In this document: positions 51,497 through 59,578 of the stretch, piece after piece | How positions within the stretch are numbered: position 1 is the stretch's first letter | Layout of the letters: the number at the start of each line of letters is the position of its first letter | Assembly (NCBI RefSeq): GCF_000186465.1 | Contig: NZ_GL636091.1 | Span: 1,498,981 to 1,562,980 of the forward strand | Direction of reading: 5' to 3' | Source of the DNA: Streptococcus australis ATCC 700641 | Lineage (GTDB): Bacteria; Bacillota; Bacilli; Lactobacillales; Streptococcaceae | Length of the DNA: 64,000 nt | Program-made: the position numbers and the translations under genes | The notes under the pieces: generated by a model | Told to the model about the DNA's origin: nothing | The model's input: only the letters and a program-made list of their open reading frames with translations | Databases searched by the model: none

Positions 51497-53068
51497 ATGG
51501 CATTTGAAAGTTTAACCGAACGTTTACAGAACGTCTTTAAGAATCTTCGTAAGAAAGGGAAAATCTCTGAAGCGGATGTCCAAGAGGCAACCAAAGAGAT
51601 TCGTCTAGCCCTCTTAGAGGCCGACGTTGCCCTTCCTGTTGTAAAAGACTTCATCAAACGGGTCCGCGAGCGGGCCGTAGGGCATGAGGTTATTGAAACC
51701 CTGAACCCTGCCCAACAAATCGTGAAGATTGTCGATGAAGAATTGACAGCCATTTTGGGTTCTGAGACAGCAGACATTATCAAATCTCCAAAAATTCCAA
51801 CCATTATCATGATGGTCGGTCTTCAAGGGGCTGGTAAAACAACCTTTGCTGGGAAATTGGCTAACAAATTGGTCAAGGAAGAAAATGCACGTCCTTTGAT
51901 GATTGCGGCCGATATCTATCGTCCAGCTGCCATCGACCAGTTGAAGACGCTTGGTCAACAGATCAATGTCCCTGTCTTCTCATTGGGAACAGAAGTCCCT
52001 GCAGTCGAGATCGTACGTCAAGGTTTGGAGCAAGCAAGAGCCAACCACAATGACTATGTCTTGATCGATACTGCTGGTCGTCTGCAAATCGATGAAAAAC
52101 TCATGGGCGAGTTGCGCGATGTCAAAGCTCTTGCTGAGCCGAATGAAATCCTCTTGGTCGTCGATGCCATGATCGGTCAAGAAGCGGCCAATGTGGCGCG
52201 TGAGTTCAACGAACAACTCGAAGTGACCGGGGTCATCTTGACCAAGATTGATGGGGATACCCGTGGTGGTGCGGCCCTTTCTGTCCGTCAGATTACTGGA
52301 AAACCAATCAAGTTCACTGGTACTGGTGAAAAAATCACTGATATCGAAACCTTCCACCCAGACCGCATGTCTGGCCGGATCCTCGGTATGGGGGATATGC
52401 TGACGCTGATCGAGAAGGCTTCTCAAGAATACGATGAGAAACGCTCCATTGAACTCGCTGAGAAGATGCGGGAAAATACCTTTGATTTCAACGACTTTAT
52501 CGATCAGTTAGATCAGGTTCAAAACATGGGACCAATGGAAGACCTGCTCAAGATGCTTCCAGGTATGGCCAACAATCCAGCCATGAAGAACCTTAAAGTC
52601 GATGAACGAGAAATTGCTCGCAAACGCGCGATTGTATCATCCATGACCCCAGCTGAACGGGAGAATCCAGATTTGTTGAACCCTAGCCGTCGCCGTCGGA
52701 TTGCTGCTGGTTCAGGAAACAGCTTTGTCGAAGTCAACAAATTCATAAAAGACTTTAACCAAGCCAAACAGATGATGCAAGGTGTCCTATCAGGCGATAT
52801 GAACAAGATGATGAAACAAATGGGGCTTAATCCAAATAATATGCCGAAGAATATGCCTGGTGGCATGCCTGATATGTCAGCCCTCGAAGGCATGATGGGA
52901 CAAGGCGGGATGCCTGACTTGTCAGCTCTTGGTGGAGGCGCTGGGATGCCTGACATGAGCCAAATGTTCGGTGGTGGTCTCAAAGGAAAAGCCGGCGAGT
53001 TCATGATGAAACGGGCGATGAACAAGATGGCCAAACAAATGCGCAAGAATAAGAAAAAACGGAAATAA
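51497..53068 (+). CDS. ffh: signal recognition particle protein Ffh
   Basis: The GTPase of the bacterial SRP, binding 4.5S/scRNA and signal sequences. It has 523 residues. The N domain is followed by G motifs (GLQGAGKTTFAGKLA, DTAGRLQ, TKIDGDTRGG). The methionine-rich M domain has GMGDMLTLIEKA and SRRRRIAAGSG for RNA binding. It ends in a Gly/Met/Pro-rich tail and a basic end, MRKNKKKRK. AGGAG lies before the ATG. It is cotranscribed with ylxM. Confidence 0.97.
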   Translation: MAFESLTERLQNVFKNLRKKGKISEADVQEATKEIRLALLEADVALPVVKDFIKRVRERAVGHEVIETLNPAQQIVKIVDEELTAILGSETADIIKSPKIPTIIMMVGLQGAGKTTFAGKLANKLVKEENARPLMIAADIYRPAAIDQLKTLGQQINVPVFSLGTEVPAVEIVRQGLEQARANHNDYVLIDTAGRLQIDEKLMGELRDVKALAEPNEILLVVDAMIGQEAANVAREFNEQLEVTGVILTKIDGDTRGGAALSVRQITGKPIKFTGTGEKITDIETFHPDRMSGRILGMGDMLTLIEKASQEYDEKRSIELAEKMRENTFDFNDFIDQLDQVQNMGPMEDLLKMLPGMANNPAMKNLKVDEREIARKRAIVSSMTPAERENPDLLNPSRRRRIAAGSGNSFVEVNKFIKDFNQAKQMMQGVLSGDMNKMMKQMGLNPNNMPKNMPGGMPDMSALEGMMGQGGMPDLSALGGGAGMPDMSQMFGGGLKGKAGEFMMKRAMNKMAKQMRKNKKKRK

Positions 53069-53084
53069 TTCTTTCTAATAAGGG

Positions 53085-53113
53085 CCTGGAACACACTGTT
53101 CTGGGTTCTTTTA
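53085..53113 (+). terminator. probable ylxM-ffh terminator
   Basis: CCTGGAACA-CAC-TGTTCTGGG with G-T pairs, then TTCTTTT; moderate strength. Confidence 0.55.
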
Positions 53114-53134
53114 GAAACTACTACTAGAGGAAAC

Positions 53135-53902
53135 ATGTTAAAAAAACTATTTCAACAACTCATTCGTTTCTTTATAAGACTGTTTTCTTCGCACAGAAAG
53201 CCCTTTGAATTTCCTAAAGGGTCGAAGAAACCACCGATCAGACCGATCATCTTTGTACCTGGAAGTTCGGCTAGTATCCAGCGATTCAACAGAACCATCC
53301 GCATGCTCCATCGCTTTTCTAGAAAAAAACAGAGTCTCTTAAAAATAAAAGTCAACAAAGATGATTCTATAGAGATGGAAGGAAGACTGAATACGAAAGA
53401 GCCGAACCCGATGATTGTGATTGGCTTTGAAAACAATCGAGATGGCTACAGCAATATCAAGCAGCAAATCGAATCCCTTAAGAAAGCTTTAACCTATCTT
53501 CTTGATCACTATTATTTTACAGAGTTTAAGGCAGTCGGACACTCCAATGGTGGACTAGTTTTGACTGGTTTATTGGAGAGTGGCTTTTTAGAGAAGAAAA
53601 AGCTGACCGTAAGCAAGCTCGCTATTATTGGTAGTCCTTACCGATTCAATCAAGAGATGTATGATGATTTTCAAATATGGAAGCATCGCCTAGGAAAAGA
53701 AGTAGAGGTCCTTAACTTTGTTGGTAGCTTTGCTGGGAAATCAGACGGCATCGTCCCTCTTTCTAGTGCACAAGCAGCAAAATCTATTTTTGAGAAACAA
53801 GCCTATACAGAAGTAAATTTAAAAGGTCGAAAGGCTCATCATTCTGCATTACCCACTAATCCAGAGCTAGTGAAACAATTAAATCTATTTTTGAATCTAT
53901 AA
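53135..53902 (+). CDS. alpha/beta hydrolase of the DUF915 family
   Basis: A 255-residue hydrolase-fold protein. It starts with a basic/hydrophobic segment (KLFQQLIRFFIRLFSSHRKPF) that may attach it to the membrane. PIIFVPGSSASIQRFNR is the oxyanion region and the nucleophile elbow is AVGHSNGGLVLTG. The late part has GIVPLSSAQAAKSIF and KAHHSALP, matching the Asp/His positions of DUF915. Its physiological substrate is unknown. Confidence 0.85.
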   Translation: MLKKLFQQLIRFFIRLFSSHRKPFEFPKGSKKPPIRPIIFVPGSSASIQRFNRTIRMLHRFSRKKQSLLKIKVNKDDSIEMEGRLNTKEPNPMIVIGFENNRDGYSNIKQQIESLKKALTYLLDHYYFTEFKAVGHSNGGLVLTGLLESGFLEKKKLTVSKLAIIGSPYRFNQEMYDDFQIWKHRLGKEVEVLNFVGSFAGKSDGIVPLSSAQAAKSIFEKQAYTEVNLKGRKAHHSALPTNPELVKQLNLFLNL

Positions 53903-53904
53903 TT

Positions 53905-53934
53905 AATTACATAATTTCGGTTATGTAATTTTTA
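53905..53934 (+). terminator. terminator of the DUF915 gene
   Basis: A perfect 10-bp stem AATTACATAA / TTATGTAATT with a T run. Confidence 0.87.
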
Positions 53935-53942
53935 TTTGTCTC

Positions 53943-53971
53943 TTGCAATCCTTAAGTAAATATGGTACATT
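53943..53971 (+). promoter_or_regulatory. promoter of the acetyl esterase gene
   Basis: TTGCAA (53943-53948), 17-base spacer, TGG-TACATT (hexamer 53966-53971). Confidence 0.55.
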
Positions 53972-54006
53972 TTTGGTAGCGATTACACATACTTAAGGAA
54001 GATTTT

Positions 54007-54990
54007 ATGAAAAATCCCAAATTATTAAAAACAATGAAAGATTATAAGGGGCGTGATGAAGTGCCCGCAGACTTTGATACCTTTTGGAATCAAGCCTTAG
54101 CAAACATTGCTGAACTTCCTGAATACAAGCTTGAAGAACGAGATTTCAGCATTCCAAATGTTGTTTGTTATGAATTGACCTTTAAAGGAACACGAGATGG
54201 TCTTGTTTATGCGCGAATTGTTTTCCCAAAAACAGATCAAAAGATTCCAGTTATTTTCCATTTTCATGGTTATATGGGCCGTTGTTGGGATTGGACAGAC
54301 ATGCTGGCTTATACAGTAGCTGGCTATGGAGTTGTGTCTATGGACGTAAGAGGTCAATCAGGCTATTCAACAGACGGAGATCGATCACCACTTGGAAATA
54401 CTGTAAAAGGACAGATTATCCGCGGAGCTGTGGAAGGTCCAGATGAGCTATTTTATAAGGATGTTTACTTAGATCTTTACCAGTTAATAGAAATTGTAGC
54501 TAGCTTTCCTCAAGTTGACAACAGCAAACTCGCCAGCTATGGAGCCTCTCAAGGCGGTGCCCTGGCCCTGGTTGCTGCTGGACTGAATCCACGGATTCAA
54601 CAAACTGTAGCCATTTATCCATTCTTATCGGATTTCAGACGTGTATTAGAGATTGGGAACACTAGCGAAGCCTATGACGAGCTTTTCCGTTATTTCAAAT
54701 TCCATGATCCATTCCATGAAACGGAAGACCAAATCATGGAGACATTAGCCTATATTGATGTGAAAAATTTTGCCCATCGCATTAAAGGAAAGGTTCACAT
54801 GATTACAGGATTAGATGATGATGTCTGTTATCCTGTGACACAGTTTGCCATTTATAATCGATTAGAAGGTCCAAAAGAGCATTTAATCATGCCAGAATAT
54901 GCCCATGAAGCTATGAACGTCCAAGTCAATGATCGTGTGTACAATTGGCTCTGTGGTAGCAAGATTTCCCTTCGATATGTAGAAAAATAA
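54007..54990 (+). CDS. acetyl xylan esterase / cephalosporin C deacetylase family protein
   Basis: Carbohydrate esterase family 7 enzyme of 327 residues that removes acetyl groups from sugars or oligosaccharides. The nucleophile elbow is YGASQGGALALVAAGL. The oxyanion motif RGQSG sits in MDVRGQSGYSTDGD. The Asp lies in TGLDDDVCYPVTQFA and the His in PEYAHEAMN. CE7 proteins form hexamers. There is no signal peptide, so it acts inside the cell on imported acetylated sugars. AAGGAAG lies before the ATG. It is monocistronic. Confidence 0.92.
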   Translation: MKNPKLLKTMKDYKGRDEVPADFDTFWNQALANIAELPEYKLEERDFSIPNVVCYELTFKGTRDGLVYARIVFPKTDQKIPVIFHFHGYMGRCWDWTDMLAYTVAGYGVVSMDVRGQSGYSTDGDRSPLGNTVKGQIIRGAVEGPDELFYKDVYLDLYQLIEIVASFPQVDNSKLASYGASQGGALALVAAGLNPRIQQTVAIYPFLSDFRRVLEIGNTSEAYDELFRYFKFHDPFHETEDQIMETLAYIDVKNFAHRIKGKVHMITGLDDDVCYPVTQFAIYNRLEGPKEHLIMPEYAHEAMNVQVNDRVYNWLCGSKISLRYVEK

Positions 54991-55003
54991 GTTAGAGAAA
55001 AAA

Positions 55004-55038
55004 ACAATCAGTAGATCCGTGAGATTTGCTGATTTTAT
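55004..55038 (+). terminator. terminator of the acetyl esterase gene
   Basis: AATCAGTAGATC opposite GATTTGCTGATT, imperfect, with a T-rich end. Confidence 0.6.
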
Positions 55039-55416
55039 TGTGTTTAAAAAAACTAAAAGTTTATGTACAATTGACCTAACTAGAGCTAAACCATTGATAC
55101 AACTGAATTAGAAGCATAAAGTACATTCTTTAAAAAGTGTGCTTTATTTTTGTTTTGTACATTATTTTCTAGTGTTATTTTGTATGTTTTTTAGTACTTT
55201 ATATCATCTAATCTAAGAAATCTATTTGTACACTTTTTCAATAATAATTAATGCTTAATAAGAAATTTAAAGTTCAAAATCTGGAACTAGTTTCAAATAC
55301 AATAAATTGAATTCTAACACAATCATGAATATAATTAAGTTGGGTAGGGTAGAGATTTACCCAGAAAGGAGATTTGCTGTAACTTAAGCATTCTAAGTAA
55401 GAAACCAACTGGTTAG
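55039..55416. other. AT-rich gene-free stretch before the orphan secreted protein
   Basis: No coding frame. It holds one clean terminator-like hairpin, ATAAAGTACA / TGTGCTTTAT with a T run (55116-55151), far from any stop codon, and a short TGGGTA/TACCCA pairing near 55340-55362. Otherwise I see nothing. Confidence 0.5.
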
Positions 55417-55422
55417 TATACT
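55417..55422 (+). promoter_or_regulatory. possible -10 box of the orphan secreted protein gene
   Basis: TATACT 33 bases before the start codon; no convincing -35 box. Confidence 0.4.
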
Positions 55423-55454
55423 CTTAATAAATTAAAAGAAAGAAGGTTTAAAAA

Positions 55455-55823
55455 ATGACTAAAAAAATTTTACCTTTAACATTAACTATTTTGACTGTGG
55501 GATTAATTTCATTTGCTTTATTAAACCCTGTTATTGCCAATTCGTTAGGAAGTGCTCAAAAAGAAAATCAAACAATTGAAATTTATAAGGAACTTCTAAA
55601 AAACAAGTCAGAAAAAGAAATTAACGAATATTTCTTAAACCTACCCGATGATCAACTAATTATTGCGGACGATTCAGGTGGATTTTCAACTAGCTCAACC
55701 AACGATTACAGTAACCCAGTTGAAACAATTGATAAAGATGGCAATAAAGAAGTAAAATCATTTCAAGATAAAACTGTATCAGCAACAATCGGTGAAATTA
55801 AAGAAGCATTAAAGAATAACTAG
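55455..55823 (+). CDS. orphan secreted protein of unknown function (122 aa)
   Basis: The N-terminus MTKKILPLTLTILTVGLISF followed by ALLNPVIANS is a signal peptide. The mature part is about 93 residues, acidic and Asn/Ser-rich, with a helical start (YKELLKNKSEKEINEYFLNL) and a disordered middle (DDSGGFSTSSTNDYSNPVE). It has no cysteines, lipobox or wall-anchor motif. AGAAGG lies before the ATG and a terminator follows. I do not recognise the family. It sits in the AT-rich terminus-proximal stretch near dif, where accessory genes often accumulate. Confidence 0.75.
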   Translation: MTKKILPLTLTILTVGLISFALLNPVIANSLGSAQKENQTIEIYKELLKNKSEKEINEYFLNLPDDQLIIADDSGGFSTSSTNDYSNPVETIDKDGNKEVKSFQDKTVSATIGEIKEALKNN

Positions 55824-55849
55824 AGAGTCAACACAATATCCTAGATTAT

Positions 55850-55880
55850 AAGAGTTCTATTTATATGTAGAACTCTTTTT
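55850..55880 (+). terminator. terminator of the orphan secreted protein gene
   Basis: AAGAGTTCTA / TAGAACTCTT with a TTTATATG loop and a T run. Confidence 0.85.
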
Positions 55881-56050
55881 CTGATTAGCTTAATTTTACA
55901 AATTGAGGTATAAGAAAATGTACATTTGAAAAAATATTTAGTTTTCACTTAAATAAAGTACATAATTAAGTATAATTGGCTTAAAATAAATTTTTGGTTA
56001 CATAAATGTATAGAAAGAAAACTAAAACAGTCCTATAGATCCCCTATAAC

Positions 56051-56081
56051 ATCTTTCCGAAAAACTATAATTTTCTTGAAA
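56051..56081 (+). other. difSL chromosome dimer resolution site
   Basis: The 31-bp site begins ATCTTTCCGAAAAACTATAA and ends TTTTCTTGAAA, which I recognise as the streptococcal/lactococcal difSL sequence recombined by XerS. It lies 52 bases upstream of xerS, its known place, and marks the replication terminus. The rest of the 55824-56132 gap holds no other feature beyond the preceding terminator and the xerS promoter. Confidence 0.9.
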
Positions 56082-56104
56082 AATATGTCTAGCTATGCTA
56101 TACT
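56076..56104 (+). promoter_or_regulatory. xerS promoter, overlapping difSL
   Basis: TTGAAA (56076-56081) is the last six bases of difSL. A 17-base spacer leads to TATACT (56099-56104). Confidence 0.75.
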
Positions 56105-56132
56105 ACTAGTATAGAAAGATTTGGAGAATAAC

Positions 56133-57203
56133 ATGAAACGCGAGATCTTATTAGAACGGATTGATAAACTCAAACAAGTCATGCCATGGTACGTCTTAGA
56201 ATATTACCAATCAAAACTGGCCGTTCCATATAGTTTTACGACCTTATACGAATATTTAAAGGAATACGATCGATTTTTCACCTGGGTCTTGGAATCTGGT
56301 ATATCAGATGCTGACACCATGGCTAATATCCCTTTAGAGGTTCTGGAGCACATGACGAAGAAAGACATGGAATCCTTTATCCTTTACTTGCGTGAACGTC
56401 CTCTGCTCAATGCCAATACGACGAAAAACGGGGTTTCTCAAACAACCATTAACCGTACCCTTTCGGCACTTTCTAGTCTGTATAAGTATTTGACTGAGGA
56501 AGTTGAAAACGAGCAAGGGGAACCTTATTTCTACCGTAATGTCATGAAGAAGGTTGCTACCAAGAAAAAGAAAGAAACCTTGGCGGCCCGAGCTGAAAAT
56601 ATCAAGCAAAAGCTCTTTTTAGGGGATGAAACAGAAGGTTTTCTCAACTATATCGACCAGGAGTACCCTCAAACACTCTCCAATCGTGCCTTATCTTCCT
56701 TTAATAAGAATAAAGAGCGTGATTTAGCCATTATCGCACTCCTTCTTGCATCTGGTGTCCGTCTCTCTGAGGCAGTTAACCTAGATCTTCGAGATCTCAA
56801 TCTTAAGATGATGGTGATTGACGTCACTCGAAAAGGTGGAAAAAGAGACTCAGTTAATGTCGCTGCCTTTGCTAAGCCTTATTTAGAGCAATATCTTGCT
56901 ATTCGAGACAAACGTTATAAGACAGAAAAGACTGATACAGCCCTCTTTCTGACCTTGTATCGAGGTGTTCCAAACCGAATTGATGCTTCTAGTGTTGAAA
57001 AGATGGTGGCCAAGTATTCAGAAGACTTTAAAGTCCGCGTAACTCCCCACAAACTGCGCCATACTCTTGCAACCCGTCTCTATGATGCAACCAAATCCCA
57101 AGTTTTGGTCAGCCATCAGCTGGGACATGCTAGCACACAGGTAACGGACTTGTATACGCATATCGTTAATGACGAACAGAAAAATGCCTTGGATAGTTTG
57201 TAA
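56133..57203 (+). CDS. xerS: tyrosine recombinase XerS
   Basis: Single-protein Xer recombinase that resolves chromosome dimers at difSL, working with FtsK. It has 356 residues. An N-terminal SAM-like DNA-binding domain (about 1-120) is followed by the catalytic domain. The catalytic Arg is in [26 protein letters not shown] holds the His-x-x-Arg, HQLGHAS follows, and the nucleophile is Y341 in VTDLYTHIV. It starts at ATG 56133 after TTGGAG, with difSL in its promoter. Its terminator is interrupted by an IS element. Confidence 0.95.
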   Translation: MKREILLERIDKLKQVMPWYVLEYYQSKLAVPYSFTTLYEYLKEYDRFFTWVLESGISDADTMANIPLEVLEHMTKKDMESFILYLRERPLLNANTTKNGVSQTTINRTLSALSSLYKYLTEEVENEQGEPYFYRNVMKKVATKKKKETLAARAENIKQKLFLGDETEGFLNYIDQEYPQTLSNRALSSFNKNKERDLAIIALLLASGVRLSEAVNLDLRDLNLKMMVIDVTRKGGKRDSVNVAAFAKPYLEQYLAIRDKRYKTEKTDTALFLTLYRGVPNRIDASSVEKMVAKYSEDFKVRVTPHKLRHTLATRLYDATKSQVLVSHQLGHASTQVTDLYTHIVNDEQKNALDSL

Positions 57204-57289
57204 GATACATAATATAAATTATGTAATATTTTAGTGTTAGAAAAAGAGCGTAGGATTTTGTACTGACCCCAAAAAGTTAGACAAATAAT

Positions 57290-58084
57290 TTAAGTAAAGG
57301 ATTTAGTTCTGTACTGCACAGGACTAAGTCCTTTTAGTTTTACCTTAATTCGTTTGTTGTTGTAATAATCAATATAGTTTACAATAGCCTGTTCCAATTG
57401 GTTAAGTGATTGGAAGGTCTTCTCATAGCCATAAAACATTTCGGATTTCAAAATGCCAAAGAAAGATTCCATCATGCCATTGTCTGTGCTGTTACCCTTA
57501 CGTGACATGGATGGCTGAATCCCCCTACTCTCTAAGAACTGATGATAAGAATCGTGTTGGTATTGCCAGCCCTGGTCACTATGGAGTATAGTGTTCTCGT
57601 AGTATTCCTCTGAGAAGGCTTGTTCTAACATCGTCTTTACTTGTGCTAAGTTCGGCGAAGTAGAAAGATTGTAGGAGATAATTTCGCTATTAAATCCATC
57701 TAAAACCGGCGATAAATAGAGCTTTTGACTGCTTGCTGGAATGGCAAATTCTGTCACATCTGTGTAGCACTTTTGCATTGGTTTGGTTGCTTCAAATTGA
57801 CGTTGAATAAGGTTATCTGCTTTCTTGCCAACCTCTCCTTGGTATGAAGAATACTTCCTTTTACGGCGAATTCGAGCCGTTAAATCAAGTACTTTCATAA
57901 GACGCTGCACCTTCTTATGGTTCACTACGAAGCCACGATTTAGTAATTCTAGAGTCATACGACGATAGCCGTAATTTCCTTTATGCTCAGTATAAATTGA
58001 CTGAATTTCAGCTTTAATATCATAATCCTTATCGCTTTGTTCCAGCTGTTTTAAGTGGTAATAATAGGTTGAACGGGCAAGCAT
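57290..58084 (-). CDS. IS3-family transposase OrfB (DDE integrase domain)
   Basis: The catalytic part of the transposase, 264 residues. An HTH_21-like N-terminus (TEHKGNYGYRRMTLELLNRG) precedes the rve domain. The DDE triad is visible: Asp in CYTDVTEFAIP, Asp in ILHSDQGWQYQ and Glu in NGMMESFFGILKSEM. The end NNKRIKVKLKGLSPVQYRT is typical. OrfB lies in the -1 frame of OrfA, so it is probably made as an OrfAB fusion by frameshifting; its own ATG has no good ribosome site. Confidence 0.92.
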   Translation of the reverse strand: MLARSTYYYHLKQLEQSDKDYDIKAEIQSIYTEHKGNYGYRRMTLELLNRGFVVNHKKVQRLMKVLDLTARIRRKRKYSSYQGEVGKKADNLIQRQFEATKPMQKCYTDVTEFAIPASSQKLYLSPVLDGFNSEIISYNLSTSPNLAQVKTMLEQAFSEEYYENTILHSDQGWQYQHDSYHQFLESRGIQPSMSRKGNSTDNGMMESFFGILKSEMFYGYEKTFQSLNQLEQAIVNYIDYYNNKRIKVKLKGLSPVQYRTKSFT

Positions 58085-58119
58085 AATAATCTTTAGAAGG
58101 ATATCTAAAGAAAACTCTA

Positions 58120-58638
58120 TTACCAGTCCTTGAACAATTTCCGTTTTTCTTCTTGCTCCTTTTCGTCCCTCAATCGGAGTTCTCTCAACTTTTTTAGAAT
58201 GGTATTCTCCGCTCTCAAGTACTCATTTTCTGCTTGAAGACGTTCTAATTCTGTCATATCTTCAAATCTCTTCTTTGGCTTACGTCCCATTTTAGGTGGT
58301 CTCCCTCTTGTTTTCTCAACAATAGTATACCCGTTTTTCTTATATTGTGCCAGCCAATTCGAAAGTAATCCACTACTTGGAAGAGCATAATCCAGAGACA
58401 CCCTAATTTGTGAACGCCCCTCAAGAAGAACTTTATCAATGATCTCTTGTTTTAGTTCAGGAGAATAGTAACAATTCTTTCCTTTTTTGACGATTTCTAT
58501 TCCATAACGATCAATCAATTTAATCATGTACCTAAGATTAGGAATATTTATTCCGAATATATTTGAAAGCTCTTTGAAGCTTCGCCCTTGTTTTCTAAGT
58601 TCATATATCTGAACCTTATCCTTATATGTTAATTTCAT
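58120..58638 (-). CDS. IS3-family transposase OrfA (helix-turn-helix)
   Basis: The DNA-binding part of the transposase, 172 residues from ATG 58638. Two helix-turn-helix units are visible ([22 protein letters not shown] and the later [23 protein letters not shown]). The leucine-zipper-like region [19 protein letters not shown] is used for multimerisation. It ends 36 bases before the OrfB ATG in another frame. Confidence 0.88.
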   Translation of the reverse strand: MKLTYKDKVQIYELRKQGRSFKELSNIFGINIPNLRYMIKLIDRYGIEIVKKGKNCYYSPELKQEIIDKVLLEGRSQIRVSLDYALPSSGLLSNWLAQYKKNGYTIVEKTRGRPPKMGRKPKKRFEDMTELERLQAENEYLRAENTILKKLRELRLRDEKEQEEKRKLFKDW

Positions 58639-58815
58639 AATAAAACACCCCAAAAGTTAGATTTTTTCTGTCTAACTTGTGGGGTGCGGTTCATTTTTTA
58701 TCGAATCTTACGCTCTTTTATTCTTTATTTTCTTTAATTTCATTAATTTGTATGATTTCTTACTCCAATTGGAAAACCATTCTCCCGATTCATGAATTTG
58801 ATTTTGAAGCAATCT

Positions 58816-59577
58816 TTAGAATTCTTTGTTTTCAAACCGTTTAATAGCAATGTAATAAATTACAATTGAATAAATAACAGTTAAAAGTAGTTGAATGGTG
58901 TAGCTAATTATCGAAATATTCCTTGAAACAGGGTTTAAAATATTCAATACTCCTAATGGGCTAAAAGATAATAATAAGTTATTTTTGTCTAATAAACTTC
59001 TTGAAATCAGTTCTCCTAAACCTCTTAACAAAACAACTCCAACTAAGGTACTCGATAAAGAATTTGTTATCAAAAATAAACAAATAATTGTAGTACTATA
59101 AAAAATAGTTGTAAAAAACGTTGTAATAATTTGAATTAATCCGGCCGTAAAAGTAAGCATATTATCTGCAGATGAAGAGTAAGCTCCAACTTTAAAAAAT
59201 CCAAATAGTAATGTTGTCGCTATAAAAGATGTTAAACTTAAAACAACTAAAATTAAGAATGAGGTAAAAATAGATGCTAACAATTTCGAAAACAAAATTT
59301 CTACTCGTTTAACCGGTGTGACTAACAATGATTTAATTGTTTTTTGCTGAATTTCTTGATAAAACGGTACTAATGCTACTATAACTCCTACTATCAAAGC
59401 AAATATCGAAAATGTATCGCTGGAGGTTTTAAAAACATTTCCAAATGAAGATTCTGGTGCAACCATTCTTAGATACAGTATCAATAGAGAAATGACACAA
59501 ACAAACCCTCCAAAAACATAGAAAATCTTTTTCCCAGCAAATAATTTGAACAACTCAATCTTTATTAATTTAAGCAT
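58816..59577 (-). CDS. ABC-2 type transporter permease
   Basis: A membrane protein of 253 residues with six predicted helices, of the BcrB/lantibiotic-immunity type. It starts MLKLIKIELFKLFAGKKIF, and the cytosolic segment LVPFYQEIQQKTIKSLLVTPVKR is typical of ABC-2 permeases. ATG 59577 is chosen because GGAGG lies upstream and an extended version would lie inside the ATPase gene. It follows the ATPase gene with no gap. Together the two export or expel a peptide or antibiotic. The region is AT-rich. Confidence 0.85.
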   Translation of the reverse strand: MLKLIKIELFKLFAGKKIFYVFGGFVCVISLLILYLRMVAPESSFGNVFKTSSDTFSIFALIVGVIVALVPFYQEIQQKTIKSLLVTPVKRVEILFSKLLASIFTSFLILVVLSLTSFIATTLLFGFFKVGAYSSSADNMLTFTAGLIQIITTFFTTIFYSTTIICLFLITNSLSSTLVGVVLLRGLGELISRSLLDKNNLLLSFSPLGVLNILNPVSRNISIISYTIQLLLTVIYSIVIYYIAIKRFENKEF

Positions 59578-59578
59578 A

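Larger units (their letters stand above)
57259..58693 (-). mobile_element. IS3-family (IS150-group-like) insertion sequence
   Basis: A complete element of about 1.43 kb with two - strand genes. The ends are imperfect 25-bp inverted repeats starting TGTACTGACCCC and TGAACCGCACCCC and sharing AAGTTAGACA (about 19 of 25 positions match), with the usual TG...CA termini. A 3-bp direct repeat (TTT) flanks it, although the flanks are T-rich. Transposase genes are intact, so it may be active. Confidence 0.88.
57241..58719. other. terminator hairpin split by the IS insertion
   Basis: The sequence left of the IS (AAAGAGCGTAGGATT, ending at 57257) and the sequence right of it (AATCTTACGCTCTTT, 58704-58718) are complementary over about 15 bases with one G-T pair. 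Removing the IS and one copy of a TTT duplication restores a stem with an 8-base loop and a T run, a good terminator for xerS. Confidence 0.75.

Noticed and set aside
51980..53136. Long - strand open frames (148 and 205 codons) across ffh
   Set aside because: Antisense to ffh, with Ile/Leu/Pro-rich text typical of reading a Gly/Met-rich gene backwards.
58100..58160. Canonical slippery heptamer for -1 frameshifting in the IS3 element
   Set aside because: The A-rich stretch near the end of OrfA does not form a clean A-AAA-AAG or similar heptamer in the OrfA frame, so I assert only that the two frames are -1 related.
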